This document shows positions 1 through 8,076 of a stretch of 62,887 nt of DNA, one piece after another. The DNA comes from Rivihabitans pingtungensis (GTDB lineage: Bacteria > Pseudomonadota > Gammaproteobacteria > Burkholderiales > Aquaspirillaceae), in the NCBI RefSeq assembly GCF_003201855.1, contig NZ_QJKI01000017.1:1-62887 (forward strand), read 5' to 3'. The stretch's first letter is position 1; the number at the start of each line of letters is the position of its first letter. The notes beneath the pieces are model-generated. The model did not search any database, was not told the DNA's origin, and was given only the letters and a program-made list of their open reading frames with translations. The translations under genes were made by a program, and so were the position numbers.

Positions 1-50
1 GCCCATTCTTCGTCGCTGACATCGGATGGGTAAGGTTTGCGGTTTTCCAT
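1..50 (-). CDS. N-terminus of IS5-family transposase (partial)
   Basis: Sixteen complete codons are visible, starting at 50, and read MENRKPYPSDVSDEEW. This is the characteristic opening of a large IS5-family DDE transposase group (K/R-x-Y-P-S-D-V-S-D-E-E-W). The rest lies beyond the left edge. It is read in a different frame from the overlapping run-on of the SIR2-TPR gene. Whether this copy is intact cannot be judged. Confidence 0.7.
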   Translation of the reverse strand, partial: MENRKPYPSDVSDEEW

Positions 51-93
51 GGGGCTTGGATTTTACCGCTATGGGATAGTTCAGAACAGGCTC
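1..93 (-). mobile_element. Left-edge fragment of an IS5-type insertion sequence
   Basis: On the minus strand the element begins at about 93 with GAGCCTGTTCTGAAC, which looks like an IS5-family terminal inverted repeat. It is followed 43 bases later by a transposase start. The outside flank is TA (94-95), compatible with the TA target duplication of several IS5 subgroups. The other end lies outside the window, so neither the inverted repeat partner nor the duplication can be confirmed. The insertion lies inside the 3' part of the SIR2-TPR gene and replaces its native C-terminus. Confidence 0.6.
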
Positions 94-2010
94 TAGGTAA
101 GTTTGTGCTTTTATTTTTTTGAGCTCATGGCATATCGCCAGATAAAAATATGTCTCTGCAAGCGATTGCGTATAATTGCGAGAGGAGGCTTGAACATGAC
201 GTTCCAGAGCAGCCATCAGTTTTTCATACGCCTCTTGTGCTGACTCTTCTTTTTTTTGAGTAAGCAGCATACAGGCATAGTTCACCAGTGTTTCAACATG
301 TACGGCTTTACCCTCCAAAGCTATACCAAAATGGTATTTTGCCACTCCGTAATTTTTGCATTGGTACTTGAAGCTGGCATACTCTCCATGGTTCTTTTCA
401 CCTTCTTTTAGCTTGAGTGCTTGAGCGTATAACTCTGAAGCATAGTCGAGATTATTTCGCCGGTAAGTCATAAAGCCAGCAAGGTTAATATGGGCAGCAC
501 TAGAGTCAGGGTGATTTTCTAAACAGCGCCGATAATAAGACTCTGCTTGATCATATTTCTTTCTACTAAAATCTAAAAACTCGGCAATTTCTGTGAGTGA
601 GTCTAGCGTGTTATCTTGTTCAGCTGCTTGTTTGTATAAAACTTCGGCTTCATCATGGCGCGCCGAGTGTTGACTTAAGAATTTAGCAAAGCGCATCAAC
701 AGTACACTATTAGCAGATAGTAAACTATGTGCTCGCCTATAGTACTTTTCCTTTTCATTGTCTGGAAGTGCGCATGAGTCCAGGTCCTGCATAAAATAGA
801 GTACGAACCCTTTTTGATTGAATCGTTTTAACGCTGTTAGATACTGTTCAAGTTGAGTAGTGATATCAGGCTCGGATCTGATTTTTTGGACAACATCTCC
901 CCAATCTTGCTCGATGCCATGAGTTTTATTTAATTCAATTTTTGGGTTTTTTATGGGGTTCTTATTTAGCTTTACTTGCTTTTCCAAAGAGACTGCATTG
1001 TTGTCTTCATGGGGTTGTGGCTTTATGCCTTGGTCGGCTATACCGTACCCCAAGTCAGCCCAGCTATTTTGATAGCGTTCTTTTTGGTCTTTTGCACGCT
1101 CGTCGATATCTTGTATTAACCTGCGGATGCTTATGTGCTCAGGCATTAACGCTTGACCAAGCTTTATCATAAAATCGTCGAATGATTCAATAGCAACAAA
1201 AACCCCTTTGTGCTTACTGATTACATCGTAAATATCTCTGTTTTTAGGTTTTTCACTTGCCCGGTGATAGCACCAATATACTGTACCATTAATTTGATCT
1301 GCTGATTTCAAGAAATCTATTAATCCATTATCATTTCCCCCATAACCAAGCACGAGAGGGGTATAGTGCTGAAATAGCTGGGTAAGGCTATTTTTCCACC
1401 CTAGATCCATAGCGTTGACACTTTGAGTATCGTTTTTGGGCTGTAAATATAGGTCACGGTGAATTTTTGCTACCAATGCACGAGACAGCGGCGGCCGGGC
1501 AAAATGGGCCAAAGTTTCGTGGCCAACAATCAATGGCTGACGCTGTGCATGAATTGCCATGGCATCGGCTACCAGGTTGTCAAAATTGGTGGTGACCACT
1601 ACGTTGTGTCGAGTTTTATCCAAGATTTTCGCTAGGACGGAATAGCCGATGTTGGGTTTGGCATCTCGCATGGCTTCTTCTAATGCTGCAAAACCTGAAG
1701 CGTGATCTCTAAAACGCAGGTCAAAAATCTTTGGGTAGTAGTTTGCAGCATCCTCCAAAGTAAAATCATGGTTGCCGAAAGTAATGCGGGCCCACTCCTC
1801 TAGGCTGCACGTGATATTGTATTGTTCGCGTCTATAAGATTCTTTCAGCCATTTTTCCGCCAAGTAACCACCTGCGGGAATTTTTGAGCTGACCGAAGCC
1901 CCTGCTCCTAAAATAAATGCCAGTCTCCTGTCTGTCCGATATTGATGCAATTGTTGCATCTCCTCTAGTAAACCGGCCTCGGTCCATTCATATAGTATTT
2001 TTTCACTCAT
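1..2010 (-). CDS. SIR2-like NADase-fold protein with C-terminal TPRs, 3' truncated by an IS
   Basis: Start ATG at 2010 gives MSEKILYEWT, and the frame stays open to position 1 (670 codons). Residues after about 638 are encoded by the inserted IS. Residues 31-39 hold the Rossmann motif FILGAGAS, residues 140-146 TTNFDNL, residue 184 a candidate active-site His (KIHRD), and 220-230 LGYGGNDNGL. Together these are the signature of the bacterial SIR2-like (SIR2_2) domain. From about 400 to 630 there are helical TPR-like units, for example AEVLYKQAAEQ and AESYYRRCLENHPDS. SIR2-like domains of this kind deplete NAD+ in anti-phage systems (Thoeris, DSR, Avs5), but here no NTPase module is present. 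Base composition is much more AT-rich than all neighbours, which suggests horizontal transfer. Function as a defence protein is inference, and the truncation may have inactivated it. Confidence 0.8.
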   Translation of the reverse strand, partial: MSEKILYEWTEAGLLEEMQQLHQYRTDRRLAFILGAGASVSSKIPAGGYLAEKWLKESYRREQYNITCSLEEWARITFGNHDFTLEDAANYYPKIFDLRFRDHASGFAALEEAMRDAKPNIGYSVLAKILDKTRHNVVVTTNFDNLVADAMAIHAQRQPLIVGHETLAHFARPPLSRALVAKIHRDLYLQPKNDTQSVNAMDLGWKNSLTQLFQHYTPLVLGYGGNDNGLIDFLKSADQINGTVYWCYHRASEKPKNRDIYDVISKHKGVFVAIESFDDFMIKLGQALMPEHISIRRLIQDIDERAKDQKERYQNSWADLGYGIADQGIKPQPHEDNNAVSLEKQVKLNKNPIKNPKIELNKTHGIEQDWGDVVQKIRSEPDITTQLEQYLTALKRFNQKGFVLYFMQDLDSCALPDNEKEKYYRRAHSLLSANSVLLMRFAKFLSQHSARHDEAEVLYKQAAEQDNTLDSLTEIAEFLDFSRKKYDQAESYYRRCLENHPDSSAAHINLAGFMTYRRNNLDYASELYAQALKLKEGEKNHGEYASFKYQCKNYGVAKYHFGIALEGKAVHVETLVNYACMLLTQKKEESAQEAYEKLMAALERHVQASSRNYTQSLAETYFYLAICHELKKIKAQTYLEPVLNYPIAVKSKPHGKPQTLPIRCQRRRMG

Positions 2011-2031
2011 TATTTTAAGCTCTATTTCTTA

Positions 2032-3210
2032 GAAGATTTTTACAAAAACTCAGTGGTCAAACGGCAAAGCAACAAGCGCGCACCAGCCAGCCACACCCAT
2101 GTCTCGGCAATCTGCGACAGTCGATCGTGATGCATGATCAAACGACGCGACCGCTCGATCCAGGCATGGCTGTGTTCCACCACCCAGCGCTTGGGCTGTA
2201 CGACAAACCCCTGCGCGTCCGCCTCAACGGTGAACAGGTCCGCTTGCTTGTCGTTTACCCAGCGTCCAACGTTGCGATTTGCCGGATGACGCACCACCTG
2301 TGCCCGGATGTTATGGCAGTGCGAGATCAGTTGTGCACATTTCCCCGCATAAGCGGAATCTACGAATAAAGTCTTAATCGTCGAATACTTAGCCACCATC
2401 TTGCTCACCACCGGAGATGCGCCATCACGATCCTGCACACTGGCGGCGGTCACGCTCACCGCCAGCAGCAGGCCCAGGGTGTCCACAACCAGATGGCGCT
2501 TGCGTCCTTTGACTTTCTTGCCCGCATCAAAGCCAGTGTCTCCGCCCTGTGGTGAGCTGCGCGTGGATTGCGAGTCCAGCACGGCGGCGGTCGGTTCATC
2601 GTTGCGCTTGACGCGTTCTCGCCATAGCGCGCGCAAGCGATCATGCATCTGTTCGAATTTGCCTTGCTCGCTCCAGCGCCGAAAGGTGCGGTAGACGTTC
2701 TGCCAGCGTGGAAAGTCCGACGGCAGCATCCGCTATGAGCATCCGGTGCGCACCACGTAGCAGCAGGCGTCCACCAGCTTGCGGCGGCTGATGGTGGGCG
2801 GCAGGCCACGCCCACCGGGGTTTTCAAACAGATCACGCACCAACGCCCACTCGGCGGCGGTCAGGCAACTGGAGTAGTCTTGCTCCGGTTCCTGCCGTCG
2901 ATGCGCCTTGGTATAGCCGTAGCGACGCGCGTTGAGTTTGCGCTCGACGCAAACGGCCTGCTCGCTGGGCACGCGCTGAATGCCGAGCTTGCGCAAGGTT
3001 TTAACGATGGTCTGCTCATGCACATCAATGCCGGTGCGCCGCTTGAACTCGTGGCGGACTTCACTCAGCGTGGCGGTGCGGTCTGATTCGACGATGGCCA
3101 CAAGCTGCGTGGCGTCGTCTGCCTGAATTTTTGCTGGGCGCCCTATTTTGACCATGTGACTTGCTCTCTTCGTCGTTAGGAGCAAATTTACATGCTTTGT
3201 AGACACCCTC
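2032..3210 (-). mobile_element. IS5-family insertion sequence, complete but with interrupted transposase
   Basis: The element is 1179 bp. The right end, read inward from 3210, is GAGGGTGTCTACAAA. The left end, read inward from 2032, is GAAGATTTTTACAAA. They match at 11 of 15 positions, so they are degenerate terminal inverted repeats. TA flanks both sides (2030-2031 and 3211-3212), consistent with a TA target duplication. It encodes one DDE transposase broken by an amber codon. The left end lies 21 bp upstream of the SIR2-TPR start codon and has the same orientation, so the native promoter of that gene has been separated from it. Confidence 0.7.
2040..3155 (-). pseudogene. IS5-family transposase with an in-frame amber codon
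   Basis: From ATG 3155 (MVKIGRPAKIQ) the frame encodes an N-terminal helix-turn-helix region (about 1-70), then the IS5-type linker, and stops at TAG 2735-2733. The same frame resumes at once with RMLPSDFPRWQNVYRTF. Related transposases read TGC-x-W-R-M-L-P here, so the TAG most simply replaces a Trp TGG codon. Downstream are DDE-family landmarks: LDSQSTRSSP, GRKRHLVVDTLG, FVDSAYAG, and a C-terminal VVEHSHAWIERSRRL. The total is 372 codons, a normal length. Without readthrough or suppression the element should be immobile. A sequencing error at one base is the alternative. Confidence 0.8.
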
Positions 3211-3280
3211 TAAATGATAAAACAGAGTATCCGTCACCCCACCGGGCAACAGGTCGTTTGTCTTATCCGCCCCCCCCAAC

Positions 3281-4012
3281 TCAGGCGACAGTATCGTCGC
3301 TGCTGGCGGGGGCGGTGCTGTCCGCGGTGCCGGCATCGCCTGGCGCTTCGCTGGTGCGCAGCGGGGAGATGGTCATGCCTTCGGCCTTGCCTGCTTCCAC
3401 GGCATAGACAAACAGTTTGATCAGTTCGGCCAGGGTGCCGACTTCCAGTTTGTCGAACATGCTGGCGCGGTGGGCTTCGATGGTGCGTGGCGACAGGCCC
3501 AGGCGGCTGCCGATTTCTTTGCTGGACAGGCCTTCGGTGACCAGTTGCAGCACTTCCAGCTCGCGGCTGGACAGGCGGGCCAGGCGCATTTCGGCTTCTT
3601 GGGTACGTGCGGTTTTTTCGTGGGTCTGGATGCAGTGGCGCAGCGCCTTGCGCACGGCCTCCATCAGCAGTTCGCCGTCGATCGGCTTGGTGATGAAATC
3701 ACTGGCGCCGGCCTTGAAGGCGCGGGTGCACTGCGCCACGTCGCCGTGGCCGGTGATGAAGATGATGGGCAAGGCCACGCCGGCGCCTTCGAGTTCGGCT
3801 TGCAGTTCCAGGCCGGTGGTGCCAGGCATGCGGATGTCCAGCACCAGGCAGGCGATCTGGTTGGGGATGAACGCGGCCAGAAACTCCAGCGCGGACGGGA
3901 AGGCCATCACTTTCAGGCCGGCGCTGCGGATCAGCAGGCTGACCGAATCCAGCACGGCCGGATCGTCGTCAACCACATACACAATCGGGTCAAAGTTGGG
4001 CGTTGGCGTCAT
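3281..4012 (-). CDS. FixJ/NarL-type response regulator
   Basis: The protein has 243 residues with a CheY-like receiver at about 8-125: acidic pocket DDD (15-17), phospho-acceptor Asp59 in LVLDIRMPG, then a Thr in FITGHGD and the conserved KP pair. A LuxR-type helix-turn-helix follows at about 148-205 (LSSRELEVLQLVTEG, KEIGSRLGLSPRTIEAHR). Start MTPTPNFDP at 4012 is preferred; an upstream in-frame start at 4033 is possible. It overlaps the 3' end of the sensor kinase gene by 23 bases, so the pair is translationally coupled. The last 30 residues are a Pro/Ala/Ser/Thr-rich tail not usual in FixJ proteins. The target genes are unknown. Confidence 0.9.
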   Translation of the reverse strand: MTPTPNFDPIVYVVDDDPAVLDSVSLLIRSAGLKVMAFPSALEFLAAFIPNQIACLVLDIRMPGTTGLELQAELEGAGVALPIIFITGHGDVAQCTRAFKAGASDFITKPIDGELLMEAVRKALRHCIQTHEKTARTQEAEMRLARLSSRELEVLQLVTEGLSSKEIGSRLGLSPRTIEAHRASMFDKLEVGTLAELIKLFVYAVEAGKAEGMTISPLRTSEAPGDAGTADSTAPASSDDTVA

Positions 4013-6239
4013 GAGACAAAGGTTCCTTTTCACACAGAGCAGCCGAGCTTGGCTGCGCGTTTTGCAGCGGCAAGGTAATGCGGAAACTGCCGCCGCCTTC
4101 GGGCTGGTTGCGCCCGGAGATATGGCCTTGATGCGATTCGATGATCGACTGGCAGATGGTCAGCCCCAAACCCATGCCATGTGGCTTGGTGGTGCTGAAC
4201 GGGGTAAACAGTTTGCTGAGCATGGTGTCGGGAATGCCCGGGCCATTGTCCACCACTTTCAGGCAGGCCAGTTCGGCAGTGGCGCCGGTTTCCAGGCGGA
4301 TTTGCCGTGGTTGTGGCTTGTGCCTGAGCGCGTCGATGGCATTGGTCAGCAGGTTGAGGGTGACTTGCTCGATCTGGATGCTGTCGCCTTCCACTGGCGG
4401 CAGGTCTTCCTTGAGATTGAGCAGGATTTCAATGCCATGTTCGCGCAAGGCGTGCTCGGCCAGCATCAGCGTGTTGCGCACGATCTGATTCAGGCTGATG
4501 GCTTCGCGCCGGGCCGGCTGTTTGGAGACAAACGCACGCAGCCGGGTGATGATTTCGCCTGCCCGATGTGCCTGGTTGGCGGTGCTGTGCATGGCGCTGC
4601 GGATCAGCTCCAGATCGGGATAGTCGTCGTCCAGCATACGCAGGCAGGCCTGGTTGTAGCTGACGATGGCCGACAGCGGCTGGTTGAGCTCGTGGGCAAT
4701 GCCGGAGGCCATTTCACCCATGGTGTTGAGCCGGGCCACATGCGCCAGTTTTTCTTCGTGCTCGCGCAGGCGCTTCTGGCTGGTGGTGAGCCGGTCGCGA
4801 ATTTTATTGTGGGCACTGCCCAGATAGCGAAAGGTGATCAGCGCGCCGGCGTGCAGGTGCTGGCGTGAGGGCAGCGGCGAGATATTGCCCTCGATCAACA
4901 GGCTTTGCCCGTCCTTGCGCAGCAAGGAGGTGTTTTCCGGCAGTTCGACCGGGCGGCGGAATTTCAGGCTTTCGTTGACCGGGTTGTCCTGCATATGTTG
5001 CGACATTTCAAAATGCAGACGAAATACGGCAAACACCGACTGGCCAATCACTTGCTCGGGAGGTGTTTGCAGCAGCGTGGCAGCCATCGGGTTGAGATAG
5101 TCGATGCGCCCGGCGCTGTCGATGCGGATCACGCCGTCGTGGATATGCTGCAAGGTCATGGCGGCCATTTCGCGTTCGCGTTGCAGCGATTCGTTGGCTT
5201 CCATGCCTTGCTGGCGCGAGCGGCGGCGCTGGCTGAGCATCACCATGGCAAAGCCCACCGCCATGCCCAGAGTCAGGCCCAGATAGACCAGCGGCTGCAG
5301 GTTGAGGTCGCCGCCGCGCAGTTGATAATCCAGCTTGATCAAAAACGGCTGGGCGGTGCTGCTGACGGGTTGTTCGAAGTGAAAGCGCGGCAGCCAGGTG
5401 CTTTCCCAGGCCGGAGCGGGCGTCATCGGCGCGCGGAAAAACATATTGTCAAAAGCCCGATCCACCCGTGGGTAAAACACCACGCTGATGTCGTGGGCGT
5501 GGCTATTGGCCAGCGGAATATCTGCCAGCAGCCGGTCGTGGCGCAACAGGATGCCGACAAAAGCCTGGCGCGGTTCACCACCGCGTGTGCCATGCTGTTG
5601 CACGGCCTTGACCAGCAAATAACCACGGCCATTGTCGGGCAGGGCAAATGGCGCGGTGGATTCCATGTGACCAAATTGCTCGGCGGCGCGCAGGGTTTCG
5701 CTGTGCTGGCCATCGGCATTGATGTCCATGCCCAACTGGCTGTTCTGGCCATCCTGCTGGGGTTCGATCATCACGATGGGATGGTAGAGGCTGCGCGGAC
5801 GCACTGGCCGCCATCCTTGCGGCTGGTCAGTTGCCGGCTCTTTGAGCTGAAAATCAAAAAGCCCGCGTTGCTTCATGCGCTGAACGAAGGCCGGGGCCTG
5901 CTCGCGCGAAACCTCTTCAAAAAACTGGATGCTGTAAATATGCGGATAGCGCTGCATCAACTGCTGGGTAAAGCGCTGCACGTCCTGCATGCCCAGTTGT
6001 GACTGGGTGCGCATCAAGAGCTCCAGCGACAGCATCACCGACTCGTTTTGTTCCATGCGCTGCGACACGGTTTGCGCATAGGCGCTGGCACGCTGGCGGA
6101 ACAAGGCATGCTGGCGGGTGTACTCGCTGTTCAGCCAGTACAAGGTCATGATGATGAAACCGACGCACCACAGCACCACGCCCAGCCGCCAAGGGCTGAT
6201 TGCGCGGGTTGCCATATGTGGGCCAGCAAGGGGTTTCAT
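3990..6239 (-). CDS. Membrane PAS sensor histidine kinase (FixL-like, CHASE-type sensor)
   Basis: The protein has 749 residues. An N-terminal membrane segment (about 17-36, VVLWCVGFIIMTLYW) is followed by a roughly 280-residue periplasmic region resembling a CHASE domain and a second membrane segment near 318-338. A PAS domain follows (DGVIRIDSAGRIDYLNP). The kinase core has the H-box GIAHELNQPLSAIV, the N-box NLLTNAIDAL, and the G-boxes DNGPGIP and GMGLGLTICQSII. The H-box with ELNQPL is typical of FixL/DctB-class kinases. It is co-transcribed with the overlapping FixJ-like regulator. The ligand cannot be deduced; no haem-PAS signature was identified. Confidence 0.9.
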   Translation of the reverse strand: MKPLAGPHMATRAISPWRLGVVLWCVGFIIMTLYWLNSEYTRQHALFRQRASAYAQTVSQRMEQNESVMLSLELLMRTQSQLGMQDVQRFTQQLMQRYPHIYSIQFFEEVSREQAPAFVQRMKQRGLFDFQLKEPATDQPQGWRPVRPRSLYHPIVMIEPQQDGQNSQLGMDINADGQHSETLRAAEQFGHMESTAPFALPDNGRGYLLVKAVQQHGTRGGEPRQAFVGILLRHDRLLADIPLANSHAHDISVVFYPRVDRAFDNMFFRAPMTPAPAWESTWLPRFHFEQPVSSTAQPFLIKLDYQLRGGDLNLQPLVYLGLTLGMAVGFAMVMLSQRRRSRQQGMEANESLQREREMAAMTLQHIHDGVIRIDSAGRIDYLNPMAATLLQTPPEQVIGQSVFAVFRLHFEMSQHMQDNPVNESLKFRRPVELPENTSLLRKDGQSLLIEGNISPLPSRQHLHAGALITFRYLGSAHNKIRDRLTTSQKRLREHEEKLAHVARLNTMGEMASGIAHELNQPLSAIVSYNQACLRMLDDDYPDLELIRSAMHSTANQAHRAGEIITRLRAFVSKQPARREAISLNQIVRNTLMLAEHALREHGIEILLNLKEDLPPVEGDSIQIEQVTLNLLTNAIDALRHKPQPRQIRLETGATAELACLKVVDNGPGIPDTMLSKLFTPFSTTKPHGMGLGLTICQSIIESHQGHISGRNQPEGGGSFRITLPLQNAQPSSAALCEKEPLSHDANAQL

Positions 6240-6544
6240 CCGGTCAGCGCATTCATCAGAAAGGAGTTTGCCGGGCTGTACCGCCCGGTCAGGCCAACAG
6301 CATGCCAGCCAGGCGAAAGCCTTGCTGGTGCTGAGTGGATCACTTCAGTATGTTGGCATGTCTGCGGCCATGCCACAAGGGGGAATCCACCAACATGGGC
6401 ATGAAGTTTCCCGAGGGCGGACAAATGTGCAAGATAGGTGTCAGCAATGCCCACGCAGAATGTGGACAGGCACACCGGGCACGACACAGCTGGATGCTTT
6501 CATGCTGTCGTCACCCGGTTTACTGGACAGAAATGCCTTAGGGA
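6240..6544. other. Intergenic gap between kinase and OmpA-like gene
   Basis: This is a 305-base stretch between the kinase start and the stop of the downstream OmpA-like gene, both on the minus strand. Short open frames exist on both strands but have no recognisable protein features or ribosome binding sites. No clear terminator or RNA structure was seen. It presumably carries the promoter of the two-component pair. Confidence 0.4.
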
Positions 6545-7204
6545 TTATTCGGTAATCGGCGCAATCAGAATTTCCACCCGACGATTCAGCCGGCGACCTT
6601 CTTCGGTCATATTGCTGGCGCGCGGCTCAAAGCGGCCACGACCCACCACGCTCATGCGCTCCGGAATCACGCCCTTGCCAGCCAGATAATTGGACACCGC
6701 CATGGCGCGGTTTTCTGACAGCGGCTTGTTGATGGCGTCGCTGCCCTGATTGTCGGTGTGGCCAGAAATCGCCAGGGTGGTTTTCGGGTATTTGGTCAGC
6801 GTGTTGGCAATCTTGTTCAGCGTCGGATAAAAGCCGGACTTGATGCTGTAGCTGTTGGTGTCAAACGCGGTGGTCGAGGTCATGGTGACCTTGATCGACT
6901 TGTCGCTGTATTGCTGGATGATGATATTGCCGGCCTGCACTTCGCTGGCCAGGTTGGTATCCAGATCACGCTTTTGCTGATCCATGTAGTAGCCGACAGC
7001 CGAGCCGGCCAGCGCGCCGCCCACGGCGCCGATCAGCGCGCCCTTGCCACGGTTTTTGTGGTTGATCGCCGCGCCAGCGGCCGCGCCGCCCAGGGTGCCC
7101 AAGATGGCGCCCTTTTGCGTATTGCTCATGCCGTCCCAGCCGGTGTTGGCGCAGCCGCTGACAGCCAGGGTGATGGCCAGTCCGGCCAGCAGGGTTTTTT
7201 TCAT
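6545..7204 (-). CDS. OmpA-family outer-membrane lipoprotein with glycine zipper
   Basis: The protein has 219 residues. A lipoprotein signal with lipobox AVSGC places the lipidated Cys at position 18. Residues about 30-75 form a glycine-zipper segment (GTLGGAAAGAA, GAVGGALAGSAVGYYMD). The C-terminal half is an OmpA peptidoglycan-binding domain with the landmarks SGHTDNQGSD, PLSENRA and EEGRRLNRRVEI. The architecture matches the YiaD/YfiB class, which links outer membrane to peptidoglycan. It lies 62 bases downstream of trpC on the same strand but is probably separately expressed. Confidence 0.9.
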   Translation of the reverse strand: MKKTLLAGLAITLAVSGCANTGWDGMSNTQKGAILGTLGGAAAGAAINHKNRGKGALIGAVGGALAGSAVGYYMDQQKRDLDTNLASEVQAGNIIIQQYSDKSIKVTMTSTTAFDTNSYSIKSGFYPTLNKIANTLTKYPKTTLAISGHTDNQGSDAINKPLSENRAMAVSNYLAGKGVIPERMSVVGRGRFEPRASNMTEEGRRLNRRVEILIAPITE

Positions 7205-7266
7205 GGTGGTGTCTCCATGTGGGCCGGCGCCAGGGCCGGCAAATTCAGTAAGCTGGTGAAAGCGCG

Positions 7267-8061
7267 TCAGATCGGGCCAAACAGCGCGCTGAGCGCCGCG
7301 CCGGGGTCAGCCTGGCGCATAAAGGCCTCGCCCACCAAAAAGGTATTGACCTGATTGGCGCGCATGCGGGCCACGTCCTCGGCCGTGGCGATGCCGCTTT
7401 CGGTAACGGCGATGCGCTCGGCGCCAATGGCCGGCAGCAGGTCCAGCGTGGTGTCCAGGCTGACGCTGAAGGTGCGCAGATTGCGGTTGTTCACCCCAAT
7501 CAGCGGGGTGGCCAGGGTCAAGGCGGCGTCCAGTTCTTCAGCATTGTGCACTTCCACCAAGACCGCCAGGCCAAGTTCTTGGGCCTGTTGCTCAAACTCA
7601 CGCATTTGCGCTGCGCTTAAGGCAGCGGCGATCAGCAGAATGCAATCGGCGCCCATGGCGCGGGCTTCGACGATCTGATACGGGTCAACAATAAAATCCT
7701 TGCGCAGCACCGGCAGCGCGCAGGCGGCGCGGGCGGCTTGCAGATAGGCCGGGCAGCCCTGAAAGTAATCGCGGTCGGTCAGCACCGACAGGCAGGCGGC
7801 GCCGTGGGCGGCGTAGCTGGCGGCGATGGCGGCCGGGTCGAAGTCAGCGCGAATCACGCCCTTGCTCGGGCTGGCTTTTTTCACTTCGGCAATCACCGCC
7901 GGCAGGCCGGCGGCCAGCTTGGCGCGGATGGCGCCCACAAAATCGCGGCTGGGCGCGGCGTCGCGCGCGGCGGCGGCCAGTTCCGCCAGCGGGGTGAGCG
8001 CTTGCTGGGCGGCCACTTCGCGGTGTTTGGTGGCGATGATGGTGTTCAGAATATCGGACAT
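7267..8061 (-). CDS. trpC: Indole-3-glycerol phosphate synthase
   Basis: The protein has 264 residues from ATG 8061 (MSDILNTII). An in-frame TTG two codons earlier is possible. It forms indole-3-glycerol phosphate from CdRP in tryptophan synthesis in the cytoplasm. Family landmarks are [11 protein letters not shown] near the N-terminus, [46 protein letters not shown], and [10 protein letters not shown] with FLVGEAFM at the end. It is the last gene of the minus-strand run darP-mog-yheT-trpC, 15 bases after yheT. No other trp genes are in the window, so the pathway is split. Confidence 0.96.
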   Translation of the reverse strand: MSDILNTIIATKHREVAAQQALTPLAELAAAARDAAPSRDFVGAIRAKLAAGLPAVIAEVKKASPSKGVIRADFDPAAIAASYAAHGAACLSVLTDRDYFQGCPAYLQAARAACALPVLRKDFIVDPYQIVEARAMGADCILLIAAALSAAQMREFEQQAQELGLAVLVEVHNAEELDAALTLATPLIGVNNRNLRTFSVSLDTTLDLLPAIGAERIAVTESGIATAEDVARMRANQVNTFLVGEAFMRQADPGAALSALFGPI

Positions 8062-8076
8062 GAGCAAAGCATCCAG

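Noticed and set aside
942..1172. 76-codon plus-strand frame inside the SIR2-TPR region
   Set aside because: It is antisense to a long, motif-bearing frame and lacks a credible start site or domain.
3270..3277. Run of eight C residues, a possible phase-variation tract
   Set aside because: It lies just downstream of the response regulator stop, not in a coding or promoter position where slippage would switch a gene.
3417..6002. Long plus-strand frames (3417-4868, 4905-6002) opposite the kinase pair
   Set aside because: They mirror the kinase gene, have no domain, and the opposite strand encodes clear HisKA, HATPase and receiver motifs.
6236..6487. Small minus-strand frame upstream of the sensor kinase
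   Set aside because: It has no signal, motif or ribosome binding site, and composition is not coding-like.
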